This document shows positions 25,913-34,091 of a stretch of DNA of 64,000 bases, piece after piece; the first letter of the stretch is position 1, and the number at the start of each line of letters is the position of its first letter. The stretch lies in the NCBI RefSeq assembly GCF_030388665.1, contig NZ_CP128848.1, forward strand, positions 5,612 through 69,611. The letters are read 5' to 3'. This DNA comes from Streptomyces flavofungini. Lineage in GTDB: Bacteria > Actinomycetota > Actinomycetes > Streptomycetales > Streptomycetaceae. Both the position numbers and the translations under genes were made by a program. The notes under the pieces are model-generated. The model was not told where the DNA came from. It saw nothing but the letters and a program-made list of their open reading frames with translations, and made no database searches.

Positions 25913-27565
25913 TCAGGCGTTGGCCTGTGCGGCGGCGACCAGCCGTGCGAGGTCGTACCCGCGCCTGGTGCCCTCTTTGTTCGGTGCAGGCTTGATCCCC
26001 AGAAGCGCGGAAACGGCCTTTCCCCGCTGCGTTGCATTCGTCTCCACGACGCCGAGGAACGGAGCGAGTTCAGCGGCAGACATGAACGCGGCACCGTTTT
26101 TCTGCATCACATCGATCGCCTTCACGAGCGGCGTATCCGGCGTCTCCTCCAGCGCCGTTTTGAGCACCTTATGGCGTCGCTCATACACATCGTCGACCAC
26201 CCCGAAGATGAACTCATCATCGAAGCGGATTCCTCGAATGAGCTTCGACGAGACACCGTCGAAGTAGACACCTTGGCCTTGGATACTCGCGTCCATCAGC
26301 GCGGGGTGAATCGGGGATTCGGTCTTGAAATAGTCCGAACCGAGCGCAACCTCCGCGCTCCCCTTACCGGAGACGTAGAGGCAGATTCGCCTCTTAAATT
26401 GATCACGCACTTCGACGGGGACAGCCCTGTCGGATGGGCGCTGCGTCATCATGATGACGGTGATGCCGCATTCGAGGCCCTTGCGGACAAGCTCTGAAGA
26501 GTTCTTCACGAGCCGCGCCCGCTCCTTCTTCGACTCGGCGCTTCCATCGCTGACGTAGTAGTCCGCCACCTCGTCCGCGATGAAAAGCGTCTGCCGGTGA
26601 CGAGGCTTGGGCTTGCGTTCCCGCATAGCCGCGTTGTCCATTTCGTAGCGCTCTTGCTGCTTCTTGAGGAGTTCGCAGACCATCGAGTCGAACACAGATG
26701 TCTTGCTGGACGCTTCATAGCGCACAGCCACCTTCTCGAACCGGACCAGAGCGCCCGGCTTTCCTTCGATGAGGTACACATCGAGTTCAGGACCGTACGC
26801 GATATAGGCGCAGGTGATGAGAGCGATGGTCAGGGTCGATTTACCGGTCTGCGTCATACCCGCTACGAAGAGTGCGCCCTTGGTGAAATCGTCGATGCCG
26901 ACGAGTTCACCGGTCATGCTGTGCGAGAACGGAATTCCCTCGTGCGCGAGAATCATTTCCCTGGTCGGCGGGGCGAACGGCTCGGTGAACGGCGGCCTTG
27001 TCAGCACGGTCATGTCGACGTCGCGTTCGCTGAGTTCACCGCGCTCGACCTGCATCCGCAGCCGGGTTGCGCCCAGGGCACCGGCGACTTCACCGGCCTT
27101 GGTGGCCACGTGCTTGTAGGTACGGCCGAGGGGGACCTTGAACTCGTGCCGGGTGCCGAGTCCGTGGGGCAGCGGTGTCACGACGGACTCGTCCGCGCGA
27201 ACGAACTGGTCCTTCGCGATGGCGCCGCTCGCTACGAGAGCCTTGGTCAGGCCTTCGTCCCGGGCAGGCCCCTCATCCTCAGCGCCTGCCTCCTGCGCCA
27301 GGACGGTCTTGGTGGCTCCCTCCTGGCCCTTGCTGGCCCATGCGCGCTGAATGCGAGTCTTGAGCCACCAGGCGCCGTACCCGAGCGCGACCAGCACTCC
27401 CGCGGTGAGCAGCACCGTGGCAGGCCACGACAGGCCCAACTTGTCCTTGATGGCGGCCAGGCCCCCGAAGCTGATGACCAGAACGCCGATCGCGCCCGCC
27501 ATCTGGCCGTAGGTGTCCTCGCCGCGCTCGTACCGTTCGTCCCGTTCGTGTCTCCTCTTCCCCAC
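25913..27565 (-). CDS. traB: FtsK/SpoIIIE-type DNA translocase, TraB-like conjugation protein
   Basis: 550 residues; GTG at 27565 follows AAGGAGGGGGA. Two membrane helices (about 23-38 and 49-67) are followed by an FtsK-type motor with Walker A GMTQTGKST (236-244) and Walker B TLFIADE (326-332), then a C-terminal winged-helix-like region (AAELAPFLGVVETNATQRGKA) suited to reading the repeat array directly downstream. TraB-type hexamers move double-stranded plasmid DNA between Streptomyces mycelia. The symbol is by role rather than by proven orthology. The start is preceded by a 280-base gap with a promoter-like, less GC-rich segment near 27,600-27,650. Confidence 0.8.
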   Translation of the reverse strand: MGKRRHERDERYERGEDTYGQMAGAIGVLVISFGGLAAIKDKLGLSWPATVLLTAGVLVALGYGAWWLKTRIQRAWASKGQEGATKTVLAQEAGAEDEGPARDEGLTKALVASGAIAKDQFVRADESVVTPLPHGLGTRHEFKVPLGRTYKHVATKAGEVAGALGATRLRMQVERGELSERDVDMTVLTRPPFTEPFAPPTREMILAHEGIPFSHSMTGELVGIDDFTKGALFVAGMTQTGKSTLTIALITCAYIAYGPELDVYLIEGKPGALVRFEKVAVRYEASSKTSVFDSMVCELLKKQQERYEMDNAAMRERKPKPRHRQTLFIADEVADYYVSDGSAESKKERARLVKNSSELVRKGLECGITVIMMTQRPSDRAVPVEVRDQFKRRICLYVSGKGSAEVALGSDYFKTESPIHPALMDASIQGQGVYFDGVSSKLIRGIRFDDEFIFGVVDDVYERRHKVLKTALEETPDTPLVKAIDVMQKNGAAFMSAAELAPFLGVVETNATQRGKAVSALLGIKPAPNKEGTRRGYDLARLVAAAQANA

Positions 27566-27754
27566 TCCCCCTCCTTCTTGCCTGTGAGCGATCAAGAGTT
27601 TGCACAGAGTAACTCGCTTGATGGTTCGAATAGTTCTGGTTTTCACAGTTCAGTCCCGGGTCTGCTCTGCGGGTCTGCGGGCGCGGGGCTCGCTCGCCGT
27701 TCACTCGCCGGTTCTGCACTGCTCGACTGCAACGACTTCCGGCAGTCGCGACAC

Positions 27755-27782
27755 AGCCCACCCAGGCGTTGCTGGGTGGGCT
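27755..27782 (-). terminator. Hairpin after the SpdB-like gene
   Basis: AGCCCACCCAG, loop GCGTTG, CTGGGTGGGCT: 11-bp perfect stem in the 280-base gap between the SpdB-like gene and the TraB-like gene. Confidence 0.7.
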
Positions 27783-27845
27783 GCATCGGTGGTGCCGGAC
27801 TAGTGCCCGTCAGCGGGCCTTCTCCGCCGTCTCCCTGGCGGCCGG

Positions 27846-28931
27846 TCAGACGAGGTCGGTCTCCTCTTCGGTCTCCTCTTCGGTCTCGTCCGACTCGGTC
27901 AGGACCTCTGTGCTCCACACACGGCGCACGCGGTCCTCAGCCCCGACAAAGCCGGAACGGCGAAACAGCTTGACGGCCTGGCGGTAGGAGCGGGGCGGGT
28001 CCTCGGAGTAGCGCAGGTGCCGCAGCACGACCCCGAGCTGAGCGTCCGTCAGCGGCGCGCCCGGCTCCGGGGTCGGCACGCCCCTGACCTCCGCGAGGTC
28101 GGCGAGCGTGACGGCCGTGCCGCGAGACGTGCCGGTCTGCGGTCCCATCAGAGCGCCCACCTGCGTGCCGAGGGCGTGACGGTCCGCGACGGGCAGGGCG
28201 AGCGCGGTCGGCGCCCACCCCTCCAGCTCCGGCAGCGCGATGTACGCGACCGCATCAGGAAGCCGCTTCTCCTCGATCGCCTTCGCGGTGTCCAGCGCCT
28301 GCTTGTGCAGCTGCTCCGTCCTGCGCTGTTCTGCCTTGAGCGTCGCCTTGCGGTAGTCGGTCTCCGCCTCGCCCACCTGCCGTTCGAGCGCTTCCGCGAC
28401 CCGCAACAGCTCGATGCGGTGCGCGGCGTCGGCCTCCATCTGCTCCAGCCGGTCAGCGACTTCCTGACGGCGTGCCGCGATGGCCTTGAGCGTCGCAGGC
28501 GAGACCTTCCGGCCGAGCGAGGGCAGCACGAGCCACCACGCCGTCTTGGTCGCCACGATCGCAAACGGCGCGATGATGACGGCCAGGTCGAAGTCGCCGC
28601 TGGTGCGGTTCAGGACCAGATCCGCGGTGGGGATCGCCGCGATCACCGCCGTCAGCGCGAGGCCCGCCCACTGGACACGCCGAGCGCGCCGAACATTGTT
28701 GGCCGCCAGGATCTCGGTCGCCTGGAGCACCACCCACAGCGCGTCGAGCGCCCCGACGGTCGGCCAGGCCCACACCCCGAAGCGCGGGGTCAGGATCTGG
28801 TAGCTGACGGCGATGGACAGCACCGCCACGCCCACGGTGATCGTGCCGAGGACGCCGAGGACCAGCGTCCGCAGGGACCAGGCCCCGGGCTCTGGAGACC
28901 AGGAACGGGGTTCTCCCTTGCTCTTGAACAT
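27846..28931 (-). CDS. SpdB-like membrane protein (plasmid spread)
   Basis: 361 residues. Four hydrophobic segments lie within residues 22-140, followed by a long coiled-coil-like, Glu/Arg/Gln-rich region (about 140-225) and an acidic C-terminal tail (ETEEETEEETDLV). A location upstream of traB and this topology match SpdB-type proteins that help spread a plasmid within the recipient mycelium. The ribosome binding site GAAGGAGAAGC precedes ATG. The spread role is inferred from family and position. Confidence 0.65.
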   Translation of the reverse strand: MFKSKGEPRSWSPEPGAWSLRTLVLGVLGTITVGVAVLSIAVSYQILTPRFGVWAWPTVGALDALWVVLQATEILAANNVRRARRVQWAGLALTAVIAAIPTADLVLNRTSGDFDLAVIIAPFAIVATKTAWWLVLPSLGRKVSPATLKAIAARRQEVADRLEQMEADAAHRIELLRVAEALERQVGEAETDYRKATLKAEQRRTEQLHKQALDTAKAIEEKRLPDAVAYIALPELEGWAPTALALPVADRHALGTQVGALMGPQTGTSRGTAVTLADLAEVRGVPTPEPGAPLTDAQLGVVLRHLRYSEDPPRSYRQAVKLFRRSGFVGAEDRVRRVWSTEVLTESDETEEETEEETDLV

Positions 28932-28940
28932 GCTTCTCCT

Positions 28941-29183
28941 TCAGGCCGCGAGGGCTACGGGGGAGTCGGCGCACCCCGGGCAGCAGCCCAGGGACGTCGG
29001 GATCACGTGGTTGAAGGTGACCTGGCAGTCCGGACAGGTGCGGCGCGCACGCATCATGGCGTGCACGGCGCGCCACCGTCCCGGCGTCATCGGCCGCACC
29101 GGCGCGGCCAAGCCGTCCGGCGCGAGCCGCTTCGGGTAGGTCGGGATGCCGTACTCGGTCCCGTCCGGGTCGTAGAACCTCAC
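28941..29183 (-). CDS. Small zinc-binding protein of the RRQRL type, shortened
   Basis: 80 residues; GTG overlaps the stop of the previous gene. The N-terminal DPDGTEYGIPTYP and the C-terminal CPDC...PTSLGCCPGC are the two ends of RRQRL-motif zinc-binding proteins found next to tra genes in Streptomyces, but the middle part with the RRQRL motif is absent. The four cysteines should still bind zinc. Function unknown. Confidence 0.6.
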   Translation of the reverse strand: MRFYDPDGTEYGIPTYPKRLAPDGLAAPVRPMTPGRWRAVHAMMRARRTCPDCQVTFNHVIPTSLGCCPGCADSPVALAA

Positions 29184-29437
29184 AGGCCGTCGCCGTCGCC
29201 GTCGACGAGGCGGGACCGGAGGTAGTCGAGCCCCGCCTCGTCGAACCGAATGAAGCTGCGACCGATGCGCCCGTTGTCGCCGTCCTGGGAGTACGCGACG
29301 AGGACCGCGCCCCTCCGGTCGGTCTGCAAGGACATCTTGTAGACGGTGCCGATGATCTGGACGTCCGGGACGTCGAACCGCGGCTCGTCCTCATCCGCCA
29401 TGGGCTCGTTCGGGGTGCGTGCCATGCTGATCTCCAT
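29180..29437 (-). CDS. Unknown small protein in the tra operon, 85 aa
   Basis: ATG at 29437 follows GTGGAGGACCTG and overlaps the stop of the gene before it (TGATG), which favours this start over two nearby ATGs. The product begins MEISMARTPNE, is acidic and ends in a Gly/Asp-rich tail. It contains a likely beta-rich core (VQIIGTVYKMSLQTD). No family recognised; its place in a tightly overlapping operon implies a transfer-linked role. Confidence 0.55.
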   Translation of the reverse strand: MEISMARTPNEPMADEDEPRFDVPDVQIIGTVYKMSLQTDRRGAVLVAYSQDGDNGRIGRSFIRFDEAGLDYLRSRLVDGDGDGL

Positions 29438-29715
29438 CAGGTCCTCCACTCAGGTCCTGGTGGACAGCCCCGGGGGCTCTCCTCCCCAAGGCTGTCGTCG
29501 TGTCGGTGGTGTCGGTGCGCACCGCGCTTTCGGGTGTGCGGGTGGGCGGGGTGGACGTCGACCACCCAGTGGCCGGCCTCCCACGCCGCGGCCGCCGCCA
29601 CAGCGGCGGCCGCCAGGAGAAGCCGGGCACGGGGGTGGTCGGGTCCGAAGACGTGGGCGGCGCGGGCGGCACGGTGCTGCGCTGCCCGCGCCGCCCGTAT
29701 GAGGCGCGCTCTCAC
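29437..29715 (-). CDS. Small Ala/Arg/His-rich membrane protein, 92 aa
   Basis: GTG at 29715 overlaps the previous stop (GTGA) and the gene ends in a TGATG overlap with the next, so start and stop are well supported. A basic N-terminus is followed by one hydrophobic segment (LLLAAAAVAAAAAW) and a His-rich, basic tail. It is a typical small accessory membrane protein of Streptomyces plasmids; function unknown. Confidence 0.5.
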   Translation of the reverse strand: MRARLIRAARAAQHRAARAAHVFGPDHPRARLLLAAAAVAAAAAWEAGHWVVDVHPAHPHTRKRGAHRHHRHDDSLGEESPRGCPPGPEWRT

Positions 29716-30128
29716 CGGCAGATTGCGCGGCAGGCGTCGCAGACGCCCCCGTTCCAGCCCTGGAACCACATGCCGCACGTGCTGCACTGGCCGTCACCGG
29801 ACGCGCGGACCGGCGCCGCCGGGGCGGCCGGGGCGGCGGAAAAGATCTCGTCGCAGCGGCAGCGCCAGAACTCGCACAGTGGGCAGACGTCGTCTGCTCC
29901 CTGCCGGGGCCTGCGGGGCTGCTGACTGCCCGTCATCAGCGGGCGGTGCAGGATGAGCACGGGCTGTCGCACGTGGCCTGGCACCATCTCCTGCAACGTC
30001 CGGCGCGCGCGGCGGCCCGCGGTCGCCGCGCGCCCATCGCCGTCGGCGACCATGCCGAGCAGAAGCTCGTGCAGCTCCTGGACGTCGGTCTCGTCGCGCT
30101 CTACGGCGCGTGTCATGCTGTCGATCAC
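29712..30128 (-). CDS. Zinc-finger-like protein, 138 aa
   Basis: GTG at 30128 follows AGGAGTCCCT. The C-terminal half holds two cysteine clusters (CPLCEFWRCRC and CSTCGMWFQG...CDACR), each able to bind zinc; the N-terminal half is helical and charged. It is the first gene of the four-gene overlapping operon that leads to the SpdB-like gene. A strong hairpin lies in its 5' leader. Function unknown. Confidence 0.6.
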   Translation of the reverse strand: MIDSMTRAVERDETDVQELHELLLGMVADGDGRAATAGRRARRTLQEMVPGHVRQPVLILHRPLMTGSQQPRRPRQGADDVCPLCEFWRCRCDEIFSAAPAAPAAPVRASGDGQCSTCGMWFQGWNGGVCDACRAICR

Positions 30129-30154
30129 AGGGACTCCTAGTCAGTTCCTGTACA

Positions 30155-30187
30155 GGCGGCCCCGGAGCTATCACCTCCGGGGCCGCC
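30155..30187. terminator. Strong hairpin in the leader of the tra-side operon
   Basis: GGCGGCCCCGGAG, loop CTATCAC, CTCCGGGGCCGCC: 13-bp GC stem. It separates the tRNA-like segment from the operon and could end transcription from it. A second stem, GCCGCCAAC/GTTGGCGGC (30221-30255), lies just beyond. Confidence 0.6.
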
Positions 30188-30287
30188 GCCTTGTCGCTGC
30201 TCGGACGAGCAGCCGCGGCCGCCGCCAACCTGCCGTGCACCACGGAGTTGGCGGCGACTGCGGCGGCTGGTCAGCCGCAAAAGGGGG

Positions 30288-30326
30288 TGCCCCGGACCGG
30301 ACTCGAACCGGTCGACTGCTGCCTAC
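30288..30326 (-). other. tRNA 3'-half-like segment, possible attachment-site remnant
   Basis: On the minus strand the sequence reads like the end of a tRNA gene: GGCAGCAG, a T-arm ACCGG-TTCGAGT-CCGGT and an acceptor strand CCGGGGCA. A matching 5' half with a foldable anticodon arm is not found upstream. Such tRNA ends are the usual attP core of integrating actinomycete elements, yet no integrase gene is in the plasmid. The surrounding 600 bases (30,129-30,729) hold no other gene I can support. Confidence 0.55.
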
Positions 30327-30654
30327 GGGGCCCGCGATCTTCGCCCTTGTCTCACCTGTGCGCATCGGTCCCTGTCCACCCGAAAGGGGGCATGGGAGAA
30401 GGTGCGTGCTGCCACGCACAGGCAGGGCCTACGGCTTGTCGCTGTTGCCTGATCCCGGGTGGCCAGAGGACTCGCCGTGGTGGCACCTCTCCGCAGATCT
30501 CTTGCTCGGAGGTGCCGACGAGTCGTGGCTCCGGGTGTCCATGTGGAGTTGAGAAGGAACGAACACTCCGTCCGGGCCGCCATGACGCGCTGCCATCAGG
30601 GCGCTTTGACCTGCGGGTTAGCTGGCTTGCTGGCTAGTCAGCCAACCGACCATC

Positions 30655-30689
30655 TGTTTCCATGGTGCCAGATTTATTTCCTGGAAACA
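30655..30689. promoter_or_regulatory. Inverted-repeat operator upstream of a small HTH gene
   Basis: TGTTTCCA (30655-30662) and TGGAAACA (30682-30689) form an 8-bp inverted repeat with centres 27 bases apart, about 40 bases upstream of the HTH gene at 30,730. Likely its autoregulatory site. Confidence 0.5.
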
Positions 30690-30729
30690 ACCAGAGGACC
30701 CAGGGTCTGCCTCCTGGTATCGTCTCCGT

Positions 30730-30981
30730 ATGGTTGAGCTTCCGGAGGAGCAGCGCGCCGCTGCGCTGAGACAGGTAGCCGAGATCGGCACACGCCGCAC
30801 AGGGCTGCTCGCCGAGGCCGAGCAACTGAACGGCCCGCTGCGGGCGGCGGCTGTCGAGGCGGCACGCGTCGGCGCGCAGCGGAGTCGTATCCGGGAACTC
30901 GCCGGGGTCAGCTCCAAGACCTTGTACGGCTGGCTCGAAGAGGCTGGCCTTGAAGTACGCACCACGCGAAAGAGCCGCTGA
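30730..30981 (+). CDS. Small helix-turn-helix protein, 83 aa
   Basis: ATG at 30730. The N-terminal half is a long charged helix (EEQRAAALRQVAEIG...); the C-terminal half carries a helix-turn-helix (RIRELAGVSSKTLYGWLEEAG). It resembles small DNA-binding proteins that sit between tra and rep regions of Streptomyces plasmids. No clear ribosome binding site: a leaderless transcript is possible, since the start lies close to promoter-like sequence. Confidence 0.6.
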   Translation: MVELPEEQRAAALRQVAEIGTRRTGLLAEAEQLNGPLRAAAVEAARVGAQRSRIRELAGVSSKTLYGWLEEAGLEVRTTRKSR

Positions 30982-31073
30982 CCCCCACGCTCCGACCTGC
31001 CCGTGACAGCCACGCAAGCCACCCCGTTCCGTCTGCCGGTTGGGCAACCAACCTGACAACCGGAGGGGTGATC

Positions 31074-31107
31074 TTGACAGTGACTCTTCAAGGGGACCTT
31101 TGAAGGT
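31074..31107 (+). promoter_or_regulatory. Putative promoter/operator of the Xre regulator gene
   Basis: TTGACA at 31074-31079 is followed by a near-perfect inverted repeat TGACTCTTCAAGG / CCTTTGAAGGTCA and then by ACCCATGGGT. The -10 element is weak. The repeats suggest an autoregulatory operator over the promoter. Confidence 0.45.
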
Positions 31108-31179
31108 CACCCATGGGTGTCACCTGCCGCGGAGCGCTCTCGCTGTCACACTCGGCCCCAGTTTCCGGAGGTGATCACC

Positions 31180-32412
31180 ATGGACGACCGGCCCACCTGG
31201 GCACGTCGGATGCGCGAGGAACGGCTTGCCCGCCAGTGGTCTCAGATCACGGCGGTCCGCTCCCTGATGGCCCGGCTCCCGTACGACCCTGGAGGGCCGG
31301 ACGAGCAGAGCATGCTGCGGCAGTGGAAGCGCTGGGAGGCCGGAGAGAAGTTCCCGGAGAAGTACAAGATCGAGATCGCGGCCACCTTCGGGACGACCAC
31401 GAACGCCTTTTTCCCGCCGACCGGCCGCGAGCCCCGCTCTCAACTTCAGGTCGTGGGCGGCGTGGACACAGTGGAGATCGTGGCCCGCATGAGGGCCTCA
31501 GACGTCGACCAGGCCACCCTGGACGCGCTGCGGATCACCGTGGACCGGCTCTGCTCCGAGTACGCCTACCTGCCCACGGCGCAGCTCCTCACGGAGGGGC
31601 GGGCGTGGATGAGCCGGGTTGTGGCGATGCTCGACCGGCGGGTGAGCCTGTCCCAGATGCGCGACCTGTACGCGCTCGCCGGGAAGTTGGCGCTCCTGGT
31701 CGGCTGTGTCGAGTACGACTCGGGCGATCCCCGCCAGGCCGAAGCGACCCGTCGCGCCGCGCTCTCCCTCGGGGACGAGGCCGGCCACCTCGGCGTGATC
31801 GGGTGGGGCCATGAGATGCGGTGCTGGTTCTCGCTGACGCGCGGCGACTACCGCGGCGTCATCCAGGCCGCCCGCGAAGGAGTCGCGCTCGCCCCGAACG
31901 AGTCGGTGGCAGCCCAGCTCTTCGCCCAAGAGGCCAAGGCATGGGCGCGGCTGGGCGATCGGCAGCAGACGGAAATCGCGCTCGACAAGGGCCGCCAGGT
32001 CCTCGAAGCCCTGCCCTACCCGGACAACATCGAGGACCACTTCGTCGTCGACCCCGCGAAGTACGACTTCTACCGCATGGACTGCTACCGCAAGGTCGGT
32101 GAAGACCAACTCGCCGAGCAGCTTGCGGGTGAGGTCATCCGGGCGAGCACCGACTTCGACGGCACGGAGCGCGCGCCCATGCGGATCGCAGAGGCCCGCA
32201 TCACGCTCGCCGTCGCAGCAGCCCGCAGCGGAGACCTCGACTCCGCCCTGTCCTACGGCGAACGCGCCCTCGGCGGCGAACGCCAGTCCCTCCCCAGCCT
32301 GACCATGGTCGCCAGCGACCTCGGCCAGATCCTCAAGACCAACTACGCCAAGGTCCCCGACGCAGTGGACTTTCGCGCCCACCTGCGGAACCTCAACACT
32401 CCTGACCACTGA
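31180..32412 (+). CDS. Xre-type regulator with TPR-like C-terminal domain
   Basis: ATG at 31180 (GGAGGTG eight bases upstream) gives 410 residues. An N-terminal DNA-binding domain contains a diverged Xre helix-turn-helix (WARRMREERLARQWSQITAV...WKRWEAGEKFPEKY), followed by many helical repeats resembling the TPR-type sensory domains of Streptomyces Xre regulators. It lies between the transfer and replication blocks and reads toward rep1, so it may control either. The 380 bases after it (32,413-32,794) are non-coding and contain an imperfect hairpin near 32,525-32,550. Confidence 0.75.
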   Translation: MDDRPTWARRMREERLARQWSQITAVRSLMARLPYDPGGPDEQSMLRQWKRWEAGEKFPEKYKIEIAATFGTTTNAFFPPTGREPRSQLQVVGGVDTVEIVARMRASDVDQATLDALRITVDRLCSEYAYLPTAQLLTEGRAWMSRVVAMLDRRVSLSQMRDLYALAGKLALLVGCVEYDSGDPRQAEATRRAALSLGDEAGHLGVIGWGHEMRCWFSLTRGDYRGVIQAAREGVALAPNESVAAQLFAQEAKAWARLGDRQQTEIALDKGRQVLEALPYPDNIEDHFVVDPAKYDFYRMDCYRKVGEDQLAEQLAGEVIRASTDFDGTERAPMRIAEARITLAVAAARSGDLDSALSYGERALGGERQSLPSLTMVASDLGQILKTNYAKVPDAVDFRAHLRNLNTPDH

Positions 32413-32794
32413 CGAGGTGAAGAGCGCATGCCCCCTATGCATGGAGAGAACCCGCAGGTCACTGCGGGAACGCACGGAGAGTCACAAGGGGAGTACGCTG
32501 ACTCCCAGTAATACGTGATCTAGAAAAACCGAACCCCCCGGTTCCGGCTGGAGCAGGTGCGTCAACACCTACTTGAACCCAGCCCCGGGGGGCCCACACG
32601 CTGCCGAGTGTAGAGCAGGCGAGGACGGATTTCGATCCGAGTCTCGGCCTTTCACACCCGGTCAGCGGCTACGAGAGGCCGCAACAGGTGCTACAGAATG
32701 CCCCCGCACCCACATTCAGTCGGGCCATCGAGGGGCCCGAGACAGCCGTGCCGCACTCATCGGACGCCGTCCGTTCCGCTCCCGAGGTGGACCG

Positions 32795-33900
32795 ATGACG
32801 AGACCGCAGCAGATGAGCGAGACGTGGGTTCGGGCGATCGAGCCCGAGCCGAGTGTGACGATCACCGAGGAAACGTTCTTCGGGCACGGCTGGCAGCCGC
32901 TGACGATCGCCGTGGTACAGGCCCTGTGGTTCATGCCGCCCGGCGAGGACTTCGACGTCGCCGAACTGGTGGGCTGGTTCCGCGCGATGGGCTGGAAGTC
33001 CGCGAACGGCAAGCCGCTCGGCGAGGACGCCGTACGGCGTGAGCTCGCTCTGATCCGCAAGGCCGGATACATCCGCGCGTACCGGATCAAGGGCGAGGGC
33101 GGCCGGATGGTCGGGATGCGTTACGAGATCTCGAAGCGTCCGAAGCCTCCCCAGGAGCGGATCGAGGTCGTCTCTGCCGAGCAGGTAAACACGCAGGTCG
33201 CGCCATGTGCCTCCAATGAAGGCACATGGAATGGGGGTAAAAGGGAAACCCGCAGGTCGCACCATGTGCCTCCAATCACCACACATGGTGAACCGCCACA
33301 CATGGTGGATGCGGCAAACCCGCAGGTCGCACCATGTGCCTCCAATGGCGGTTCCCCCCCACACCCCCCCCGGAGGTGGTGGATACCACCTCCCCCAACC
33401 CCCTCACCGGCACCGAGGGTCACAGCGACCCCGCTTCGCGGGGGGAGGCGGCGGAAGCCGAGTTCGACGCAGGGGCTATCGCGGACGCGGAGGAGTTCCT
33501 TCAGGAGCTGCCCGCGCCGTTCGCGGTCGGCCGTCCGACGGCGAAGCGATACGCCCCACTGCTCGTGGACAGCACCACGGCCCAGGGGTGGAAGCTCGAT
33601 GACGCCCTGGTCGCTGAACTGACCAAGGGCCAGCGGCCGAACAACCCGCAGGGCGCGCTCAAGACGCGGATTGAGAACCTGGTCCGCCGCCATCGCGCGG
33701 CCGCCACCGCCACCGTGCCCGGCCAGGTCCGGCAACTCCGGCAGTCCGGCGCCGAGTTGCCGCCGCACTGTGGTGATCTGGACTGTGACGAGCTCACCCG
33801 GATGAAGACCACGGAGAACGAGGAGGGGTGGCGCACCACTGCGCCATGCGCCGATTGCCACCCCGGCAAGGTCCGGAAGTCCGCAGCCGCCGGAACCTGA
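32795..33900 (+). CDS. Rep1-like replication protein with internal origin; frame changes at a C-run
   Basis: ATG at 32795 follows GAGGTGG. The N-terminal ~130 residues contain a winged-helix-like region (DFDVAELVGWFRAMGW...VRRELALIRKAGYIRAYRI). The frame continues through three iterons and into two C-runs (C7 at 33,354-33,360; C8 at 33,364-33,371). After them the gene clearly continues in the -1 frame to TGA at 33900, with good codon usage (EFLQELPAPFAVGRPTAKRY... and a CxDC...CADCH zinc-like end). Joined product: about 368 residues. A Rep1-like gene with iterons inside it and a DnaB-like gene downstream is the layout of the pSLA2-type origin. The shift may be an error or true slippage. Confidence 0.7.
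33192..33346. repeat. Origin iterons inside the Rep1-like gene
   Basis: Three near-identical 26-mers, CGCAGGTCGC followed by RCCATGTGCCTCCAAT, start at 33,192, 33,251 and 33,321. Between them lie inverted CACATGG/CCATGTG elements (33,277-33,310). This is a typical iteron array and the best candidate for the internal origin of bidirectional replication. Confidence 0.75.
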
Positions 33901-34091
33901 TCCGGAGATCGCAGACGGCCCTGTGGCGGCCCAAGCGATCACCGGATGTCCGGAAGGCCCGAGGGCCCCTCGTCGGCGCGCTCGGGGGCGCTCAGGCCCC
34001 TCTGTGGGCCCTCTGAACATGACGGCGGCGGCCGGGAATCCTCGCCAGGGTCCGGCCGCCGCTCGAAACTCCCCGAACAGGAGCTCTACGC

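Noticed and set aside
26597..27973. 458-codon plus-strand frame opposite the TraB-like gene
   Set aside because: Shadow of the FtsK/TraB gene, whose Walker motifs are on the minus strand.
33192..33346. CRISPR-like repeat-spacer pattern at the 26-mers
   Set aside because: Only three repeats, spacers of 33 and 44 bases that themselves contain inverted iteron parts, within a replication gene; no cas genes.
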